A stretch of 58,566 nt of DNA from Gemmatales bacterium (lineage in GTDB: Bacteria; Planctomycetota; Planctomycetia; Gemmatales; HRBIN36), in contig JANXCQ010000027.1 of NCBI GenBank assembly GCA_025060195.1, positions 1 through 58,566 of the forward strand, in the 5' to 3' direction. Positions 40,352 through 46,312 of this stretch are shown here, piece after piece. Each line of letters starts with the position of its first letter. Position 1 is the stretch's first letter. Both the position numbers and the translations under genes were made by a program. Below the pieces are notes generated by a model, which did no database searches, had not been told where the DNA came from, and worked only from the letters and a program-made list of their open reading frames with translations.

Positions 40352-40384
40352 TGGGTGGCCGGCTTCTCCTAGCCCAGCCACCCA
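40352..40384 (-). repeat. Inverted repeat between the two pilin genes
   Basis: TGGGTGGC (40352-40359) and GCCACCCA (40377-40384) form an 8-bp stem around a 17-nt loop, starting 34 nt after the pilin 1 stop in the minus direction. It may stabilise the pilin 1 message or reduce read-through to pilin 2. No T tract. Confidence 0.4.
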
Positions 40385-40417
40385 CGTGCAGCTCCTGGAG
40401 GTTGATAACCTGGAAAC

Positions 40418-40738
40418 CTATTCGTCGCAGTTACCACCGACACGGTTGAGCGTGCGCTGACCTTCGCAAGTGTCAATGTTATAAGTACGAGCGGCGCCGT
40501 CATTGAAAGCCGAGCCGCCTACAGAAGCGCAGCACCCACTGGCTCCAGAATACTGGTAGGTCGTGTTAATGTTGCCGATGGCGTTGGCCAAGTCTTCAAA
40601 TTCATTGAGCACGGCTTGTTGCACGCTCTTCAGGCCGACGACCATGGCCAGCACCAAGATCGTCGCCAGCAGGATCCACTCGAAGGACAGCAAGGCACCA
40701 CTGTCATCGTGCCAGAGCTTGAGCATGAGACTGCGCAT
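40418..40738 (-). CDS. Flp-like pilin 1, long form with C-terminal cysteines
   Basis: The 106-aa protein is the first pilin of the locus. The layout is as in its paralog: a leader with HDDSGA, LLSFEWILLATILVLAMVVG, KSVQQAVLNEFEDLANAIGN, then a C-terminal domain with GCCASVGGSAFNDGAARTYN, IDTCEGQR and GNCDE. The four Cys positions are identical to those of pilin 2, suggesting two disulfides in the exposed part of the fibre. A good GGAGGTG precedes the ATG. The sigma-54-like promoter at 40867-40882 would give a leader of roughly 115 nt. Confidence 0.9.
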   Translation of the reverse strand: MRSLMLKLWHDDSGALLSFEWILLATILVLAMVVGLKSVQQAVLNEFEDLANAIGNINTTYQYSGASGCCASVGGSAFNDGAARTYNIDTCEGQRTLNRVGGNCDE

Positions 40739-40866
40739 GGCTCACACCTCCCGTAGATGAGCACCACACATTGATGAGGGGAAAGCCCTACGACCGCCGT
40801 AGAGCTAAAAATCCCGCGTAAGCGCCAAAGCCTAGCCATTTTCTAAGTCTCGTTGGCTCAACATAA

Positions 40867-40882
40867 CGCAACTTTCGCGCCA
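40867..40882 (-). promoter_or_regulatory. Sigma-54 (-24/-12) promoter candidate for the pilin operon
   Basis: Read on the minus strand it is TGGCGCGAAAGTTGCG, against the consensus TGGCACG-N4-TTGC. The invariant GG and GC are separated by exactly 10 bases. It lies about 129 nt upstream of the pilin 1 ATG, in the intergenic gap, in the right orientation. Transcription would start near 40855. RpoN dependence would require an enhancer-binding activator; the palindrome at 41029-41045 is a candidate site. Confidence 0.65.
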
Positions 40883-41028
40883 CATTAGCAAAACTTCTCC
40901 AGCCGAAAAATGAAGAAGCCAATCAACGAAGTCCAGTCTCTGCAAAAGTTTGTGATTCATCTCTCAATCCGGTATTGTGGTGCACAAGGCAAGAGAACCG
41001 GAATTGACAAAAGGTGTAAATCAAAGCG

Positions 41029-41045
41029 GTTTACAATTTGTAAAC
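41029..41045. promoter_or_regulatory. Palindromic candidate activator site upstream of the pilin promoter
   Basis: GTTTACAA, one T, TTGTAAAC: a perfect 8+1+8 inverted repeat. A further GTAAAC half-site lies just beyond it at about 41051. It ends at the histidine kinase stop codon and is about 150 bp upstream of the -24 element, the usual distance of a sigma-54 enhancer. It could instead be a hairpin at the kinase gene's end, but lacks a T tract. Confidence 0.45.
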
Positions 41046-41860
41046 TACCGTAAACACTTGTTAGCGCCCGACTCGGCCCCGGCATTATTATCTATTACCA
41101 CCATCGAGGAACAACGACGGGGCAATTTCACCGTGAACGTCGTACCGCGGCCCACCAGACTTTCCACACGTATCCGCCCCTGATGCGCTTCGATGATCTG
41201 CCGACATATCGTCAGGCCCAAGCCCGTGCCGCTGGGTTCTCGTTCGTCGGCAGACTTGGTGGTGTAGAACGGTTCAAAGATGAGGCGGAGTTTCTCAGCT
41301 GGGATCCCGACTCCCGTATCTTGCACCGCGATTTCCACCATGTCTGATTCGGGATTCTCGCGAACTGTAATGCGTAAACGACCTCCTCGAGGCATGGCTT
41401 GGCGGGCGTTGGTAATGAGGTTGAGCAACAGTTGCTGAATCTGTCCCGCCACCACGGGAGCCTGTGGTCGCCCCTGGTAATCCTTTTCGAGGCGAATGTG
41501 ATGGCGCTGCAAGTCCTTCTCAACCAGCGTTAGTACTTCCTCGACCAGCGCTACTATATCCGTCATTTCGCGCCGCAGAGTTTCCTGCCGCAACAGGCCA
41601 AGTAAACTATTACAAATCGTGCTGCCGCTTTGCCCCGCTCTGAGAATACGCTGCAGTGCATCGCGCCGCTCGTCTTCAGATTCCGCCTCCAGACCGAGCT
41701 TGGCAAAGTTGATGATGGTAGTCAGCAGGTTGTTAAACTCGTGAGTAATGCTGGAAGTAAGCAGGCCAATCTGGCTCAACTTCTGCAAACGCAGCACTTG
41801 CTGGCGTAATTGCTCAATCTCCTGAGCTGCACTGTGCTCCACCCAATAAGTGGTCACCAT
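41045..41860 (-). CDS. Soluble histidine kinase without sensor domain (NtrB-like core)
   Basis: The 271-aa protein is only a short coiled-coil N-terminus (SAAQEIEQLRQQVLRLQKLSQIG) plus the transmitter. Phospho-acceptor His40 is in SSITHEFNNLLTTI. ATP-binding boxes follow: N box NLITNARQAMP (about 149), G1 VQDTGVGIP, F box IFEPFYTTK and G2 GTGLGLTICRQII. There are no membrane helices or PAS/GAF domain, so the signal must arrive through partner proteins. The ribosome-binding site is an excellent GAGGAGGTGA. It lies directly upstream of the pilin operon on the same strand. No response regulator is next to it; with the sigma-54-type promoter, an NtrC-type partner elsewhere is expected. Confidence 0.9.
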   Translation of the reverse strand: MVTTYWVEHSAAQEIEQLRQQVLRLQKLSQIGLLTSSITHEFNNLLTTIINFAKLGLEAESEDERRDALQRILRAGQSGSTICNSLLGLLRQETLRREMTDIVALVEEVLTLVEKDLQRHHIRLEKDYQGRPQAPVVAGQIQQLLLNLITNARQAMPRGGRLRITVRENPESDMVEIAVQDTGVGIPAEKLRLIFEPFYTTKSADEREPSGTGLGLTICRQIIEAHQGRIRVESLVGRGTTFTVKLPRRCSSMVVIDNNAGAESGANKCLR

Positions 41861-42512
41861 TTCACCTCCTCACCGCTTTTCCGTCGCCGGAAACTGCCTT
41901 TCTGACCCAACCATTGAACTGACATGCTAAGGTATCGGCTATGGCCGCCCATCCCCTTCACCGTAACTCTCGCTGGCCAAAGATTTAAAAATGACGCCCT
42001 TATGGCGACTCTGGCAAGCTCTGACAAGCACGCACGTAGCGGCGACTAATGATTCTTCAAGCCCTAACGCGGTCAAGACAAACTAGGCAAACATCACCCC
42101 CTATAGTGGAGCAAAGACATATCCGAGGCTGGCCCAACCCGTAATTAGCAGCTTGCGTCTCAGTTTGCTAATTCATGTTTCTCGCGTAAATTTGCCGTTG
42201 GCCTGGCTCACCCAAAGTAGCAGTGCAACTCTAACACCTGTCCTCGGGTTGGCTCGCTTACCGATCTAACTATCCCAGCTCGCAGTGTAGTCAACTAACG
42301 ATAACAAACGCTTACGGCTAAGCCATGCGTAGGCTAGAGCGATACACTAAGCTCTGGTTTGACTTACTAGGGAATTAGCCAAGTTCCGGCCAAGTTGTCG
42401 AAGTAATAAAGCTCAACAATCGCCGACCAAGGTATTTGTTGCTATAAGTCAGAAGTGTAGAAGAAACGCGGGCGGGACTAGCAGCAAAATGTTTGATATA
42501 GGAGGGCCGAAC
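41861..42512. other. Divergent intergenic region
   Basis: About 650 bp between the histidine kinase (minus) and the lipoprotein gene (plus). No gene, tRNA or clear repeat seen. It should contain promoters for both neighbours, but I could not pick a convincing one. Confidence 0.45.
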
Positions 42513-43316
42513 ATGCGCAGAATGACCATGGCCTTAGTGCTCATCTTGGCAGTTTCTGGGTGTCGGGGAGGCGGAATAGGAGCCGTGCCGCGAAAACTGC
42601 CAGTCAAGCCAGTGTCGCCGCCCCCATCGGCCAAGCCAGTGTCGCCCGTTATACAGCGAAAAACGCCTCATTCCCTTAGCAGTCCAGCCCTTGCCCAGGG
42701 TCGGGTCAATCCCTTAGCTCAACCGACACCGAAGCCATCTCATTGGCAAGAGATTTCGCGGGAGGTCTGCCAACAGCTCGCTGAACATTATTTTCGCCGC
42801 CAGTCGCAGCCCTTCCAATATCCGAATCAGCCGGTTAAATCCAGGTCTGTGCTTGATCCTGAAACCGACAGACTGCTCCGATTAATAGAACTCGAAATGG
42901 CGCGGGCAGTGAGGGAGCAACGCGCCTTTGGTGGGAATAACGGGACAGTGCGGGTATTGGGTATTCAATTGCAGAATCGCATCTACGTGGAAGAGAAAGG
43001 CCAGTCGTACCTGGTAGCTCAAATCCAATCGAGTAACAACCCAGCTTTATTAGCTGGGGACGTGATATTTGCTGCAGATGGCATGCTGTTAGCGCCGGGC
43101 CAGGATCTCACCGTGATTTTGAATCGTCCAGGCGCTACCGAGCCTGCCCTGTTGCTGGTGCTTCGCCTCGGCGAGTTCACGGTCGTACCCGCCTTCACCA
43201 CCATAGTCAGATACCAGCCCCAGGAAATAAACCAGCGCCGCGTTTTAGATGCGGCCGAAAAAGTTTATCTCGATCTTCAGGTGAGTCAGGGCATCATTCG
43301 CAATCCCGCTTGGTGA
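42513..43316 (+). CDS. Lipoprotein with PDZ-like C-terminal domain
   Basis: The 267-aa protein begins MRRMTMALVLILAVSGC, a clear lipobox with Cys17, so it is lipid-anchored in the envelope. A Pro/Ser/Lys-rich linker (about 20-85) includes the duplicated KPVSP. After a helical part with REVCQQLAEHYFRRQ and LLRLIELEMARAVREQRAF comes a segment ALLAGDVIFAADGMLLAPGQDLTVILNRPGATEPALLLVLR. This resembles the ligand-binding half of PDZ domains. The ATG at 42513 follows GGAGGG; a start at 42489 has none. It stands alone between two gene-free regions. Function unknown. Confidence 0.75.
   Translation: MRRMTMALVLILAVSGCRGGGIGAVPRKLPVKPVSPPPSAKPVSPVIQRKTPHSLSSPALAQGRVNPLAQPTPKPSHWQEISREVCQQLAEHYFRRQSQPFQYPNQPVKSRSVLDPETDRLLRLIELEMARAVREQRAFGGNNGTVRVLGIQLQNRIYVEEKGQSYLVAQIQSSNNPALLAGDVIFAADGMLLAPGQDLTVILNRPGATEPALLLVLRLGEFTVVPAFTTIVRYQPQEINQRRVLDAAEKVYLDLQVSQGIIRNPAW
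42605..42646 (+). repeat. Short direct repeat in the lipoprotein linker
   Basis: The 15-mer CAAGCCAGTGTCGCC occurs at 42605-42619 and 42632-42646 (27-bp period), encoding KPVSP twice. It is a small in-frame duplication within the proline-rich linker. Confidence 0.7.
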
Positions 43317-44257
43317 ACATTGCGATAGACCTAGGTAATACTAAGTCCAGTCCCAACTGTAGGACAAGGCTCCTAACGCAGTAGGCATTTGCGCGCATTT
43401 TACCCAAGCTGCAAATCACTAACGAAGACGAGGCAATGCGTCCTGATGACTTTGCCTCGCTAAGTGCACTGACCATGCCAGAGAATAATCTACTTGAGAG
43501 CTACAACCGCAAACGGATCGTAAGAAACATTTCTCGATTTATAGCTTCGTGCCAGGTAATAAGTTAATCACAATAATGTCGCGGTGCGCGCGGTTGTGCA
43601 GTGTCCGGGATTTGCTTGTCCAGCGGCCTTATTATACTGGAGACTGCCGACCATGCTCTAGTTGCCGTCAAGCACTAAATACGTGAGCGCGCAAACTTTG
43701 TTCGGCATGTGGCTGCAGAAGACCCCTTAATTCAAAACTTAGAGTCGGCTTGCTTCGAGTTGGATAATAGTATTATTCATATCACCCCTAATACTGATAT
43801 TGGGAGGAACCAAAATCTCAATCAAGAGCCTTACCTTACTTCAAGCCCGCTTATTCTTATAACCACAAATTCAACGTCGCTGGCACCTGCGACCTGCCGC
43901 CACCAGGAGTTAACACGAAACTCTAACGAACGCCATAACGTAGTCTAAATACCTTGCTTTCATCCCTATATTTCACCAATGACAACGGCCTTAGCAAATT
44001 AGACAATAGATGCGAAAACACCGTCTCCCCTACAAGGATGTCTCTATATCAATCTGTGTAATGTGCGATTAGCCCTAATCTCAAAAAAGCAAGCTCCCAC
44101 TGACTTGGATTTTCAGTTGTTGGCACACCGATTTCTCAACGGCCGACCCGCCTCATTCTTTCCACCAATTTGCGCAATACGCGGTTCAACTGTCTATTAA
44201 GGTGATGCTACTCAACACTTTAGTCTCCGCTTCGTGTTTTCAGCCACTGGCGACGAA
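43317..44257. other. Gene-free gap
   Basis: About 940 bp without a recognisable gene. An inverted repeat CGAGGCAA (43429-43436) / TTGCCTCG (43452-43459), 110 nt past the lipoprotein stop, could be a weak transcript end; no T tract follows. Open frames are short and of unnatural composition. Confidence 0.45.
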
Positions 44258-44581
44258 CTAATTCGGTGAGGGGTCGGAGCGGATGCCGCCTTCGCTAGTG
44301 AAGCGAACGGTTCGGCCCAGGTTGGGATCGTCCGTGCCAACTTGGCTTAGTAACCATTGTCGCAATTTTTCCAGGCTGATGGGTTCACGGCGTTGGGTAT
44401 GTTTATAAGGATGGCTATCGGTTTGCACGAAAATGTAAAGTTGCAGGTCAGGGCGATATTCAACATCATAAGCACGGCGTGGATTGAAGCCGGCACGTTT
44501 GAGACAATAAGCGATCCACGCCGAGCGCCGATGGCGCGGTACGCGGTCTAACATCGCCTGTGTGATGACGCAGCGCTTCAT
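44258..44581 (-). CDS. Small hypothetical protein
   Basis: The 107-aa basic protein begins MKRCVITQAMLDRVPRHRRSAWIAYCLKRAGFNPRRAYDVEYRPD. Then QLYIFVQT, a charged stretch and LEKLRQWLLSQVG follow; the C-terminus is polar and probably disordered. No signal peptide or domain I know. The frame is open to 44698, but the extra N-terminus has poor composition, so the ATG at 44581 is preferred even though it lacks a strong ribosome-binding site. No co-directional partner is close. Function unknown. Confidence 0.6.
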   Translation of the reverse strand: MKRCVITQAMLDRVPRHRRSAWIAYCLKRAGFNPRRAYDVEYRPDLQLYIFVQTDSHPYKHTQRREPISLEKLRQWLLSQVGTDDPNLGRTVRFTSEGGIRSDPSPN

Positions 44582-45023
44582 ACAGCCATTATAACTGCGG
44601 AAGCTCCTGCCTACAAGCCTCCGGGCGCATGCATCGTGCGTTTGACGGCGTAGAGACGGCGCGTTTGTTGGTGCAACGCCATGCGCCGCTCTAACCACCT
44701 CCGAACCCTCCCAATAAGAAATAATTCACTTGACGTTGAAGTTTATGACGTAGCTCATCCCGTCGGCAGGGAACGGTGCTTAGCCGATTCTGTAGTTATT
44801 TGCTTAATCTGGGGTTGGATATATCAGTACCATCGTAAATAAGTATTAATAGCACCATTAGGCTAAGCGAATTGATAGATCTAGCGTCATCGGTCATCGC
44901 AGAAGCTAAAAGGTTTCGCAGGAAATAAATCGCAGATTACTGGGATGAAAGCAAAGTATAGTGAAGCAATGCCCACTTATCTGACATAAATTTATCTAAG
45001 AATCGAAATTCTAAGTCAGGCAG
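44582..45023. other. Intergenic gap
   Basis: About 440 bp, AT-rich in its right half. On the minus strand a short frame lacking a start codon ends NYFLLGGFGGG near 44695, which looks protein-like and could be a gene remnant, but its upstream part is cut by a stop. Nothing else seen. Confidence 0.35.
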
Positions 45024-45560
45024 CTAAGCATAGAAGGTCTTTGCGGGGGGTAGCTGGAAGTGGGGAGTTATGGCAGAAGTTTTTCCCAGAGATAGAAATC
45101 TTGTCCGTACCAGTGATTTGTGAGAGTGGCGATTTTTTTTATAGCCAGCTTTTTGGAGAAGCTGCTGAGAGATCAAGTTTTCGGTGCGCGTATCGCACCA
45201 GATCTTATGGGCGCGGCGCCGCGGGGCTGTTTCTTCGACCGCTGCTAATAATTGAGTACCTATGCCGCGGCGTCGCCAGTCTGGGCGCACTCCGAACCAG
45301 GCGATCCAAATTAGGCCGTCGTCGTAATGGCTGATAGCGAAGCCGCACACGTCGTGATTGGCCCGGGCTAGCAAGACTGCTTCTGGTTCTTCAGCAACGA
45401 GCGAGCGCAAACGTTCCGGCGTGTATTTCGCCACTTCCTCGCGTCGGGCTCGTTCGTTGTAATAGGGCAAGGCGGAGATAATTTCCGCTACCAGGGCACT
45501 AACTGCCTCGGCTTCTTCAGGCCGCATCGGGGTTACTATGACTTTAGATAGTTCGGGCAT
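45024..45560 (-). CDS. GNAT-family N-acetyltransferase
   Basis: Transfers an acetyl group from acetyl-CoA to an amine. The 178-aa protein has the GNAT core: an N-terminal helix pair, AVLLARANHDVCGFAISHYDDGLIWIAWFGVRPDWRRRGIGTQLL with the acetyl-CoA loop RRRGIG, then VEETAPRRRAHKIWCDTRTENLISQQLLQKAGY. The last 35 residues after the fold are polar. It starts at 45560 behind an AGGA element. The substrate cannot be predicted, and no toxin-antitoxin partner is next to it. Confidence 0.86.
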   Translation of the reverse strand: MPELSKVIVTPMRPEEAEAVSALVAEIISALPYYNERARREEVAKYTPERLRSLVAEEPEAVLLARANHDVCGFAISHYDDGLIWIAWFGVRPDWRRRGIGTQLLAAVEETAPRRRAHKIWCDTRTENLISQQLLQKAGYKKNRHSHKSLVRTRFLSLGKTSAITPHFQLPPAKTFYA

Positions 45561-45913
45561 TTTATGATTTCCTAGGAGGTCGACTATGATAAGCTCCGCA
45601 GTCTAACTGACTTGCTCAATTCCCATATTATTTGACTTTAGAAAATCTTTTAGTCATCGTGATGTCGCAAACTAAGTTCATAGGCGTATACAGGTTCCAG
45701 TAGGGGCAGGCTAATACTGTTTTTATGCAAGGGATACCTATACCGCATTGCCTCGTACGTCCCGTGATCCAGCATCTAATACGATACCAGTCGTAGGCTG
45801 ACGCAAGTTGACACTGTATTAGTTCAAACAATTGCCTGCAACTGTGAGACTTTGTAGTCGTGGACTGTAACTATTCCACGTGTGCTTCCCAGGAGGCGGC
45901 ACCATGGCGGGGG
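45561..45913. other. Intergenic gap, including a probable lost cupin tail
   Basis: No gene recognised from 45561 to about 45870; a minus-strand frame of 67 codons at 45628-45831 has unnatural composition. The part 45871-45913 reads, in another minus-strand frame, like the C-terminal end of the neighbouring cupin (see the finding on the frameshift). Confidence 0.45.
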
Positions 45914-46294
45914 TCAATGGTGGCGGCGTCGGGTGGGATCGCGTTCGCCGGTATAGAGTTTGAGGTCGGGCGGCCCTTGGCAGCTAATGACGACCATACC
46001 GTCGGGGCCAGCTACTGTGCCATGCTGTTCACCGGCGGGGACGAATACGACGTCGCCGGGGCCTATGGGGGTGAGCTTGTCTCCTTGCTTGAGCCAGCCG
46101 CTGCCTTCCAGCACAAAGAAAACGTCTTCGGATTGGTCGTGAATATGTTGGGGAAATTCAGCGTAGGGAGGGAGGCGGACATAGTTGAAGGTGACGTGTT
46201 TAGCACCGTCTTGGGGATGGATGATGACGCGGGATTCCGTATTGCCCATAGGAAATGGTCGGCCGTCGCGATGCACGTTCTTGACAATGGCCAT
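45914..46294 (-). CDS. Cupin-fold protein, possibly frameshifted near the end
   Basis: A single-domain beta-barrel protein of 126 aa. Cupin motif 1 is HIHDQSEDVFFVLEGSG, with the metal-binding His/Glu set, and motif 2 is PIGPGDVVFVPAGEQHGTV. It is probably a metal-dependent enzyme or small-molecule binder; the exact role is unknown. The start has a good AGGAG site, 18 bp downstream of the end of the cytochrome/WD40 gene, suggesting one operon. The last residues (RRRHH) are odd: dropping one base in the C run at 45931-45933 gives a natural-looking continuation DAATIDPRHGAASWEAHVE ending at 45871. Confidence 0.82.
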   Translation of the reverse strand: MAIVKNVHRDGRPFPMGNTESRVIIHPQDGAKHVTFNYVRLPPYAEFPQHIHDQSEDVFFVLEGSGWLKQGDKLTPIGPGDVVFVPAGEQHGTVAGPDGMVVISCQGPPDLKLYTGERDPTRRRHH

Positions 46295-46312
46295 AATCGC
46301 GGCTCCTGGCGG

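Noticed and set aside
44596..44800. Minus-strand fragment ending NYFLLGGFGGG
   Set aside because: No start codon follows the preceding in-frame stop, and frames of this length occur by chance; kept only as a note in the gap entry.
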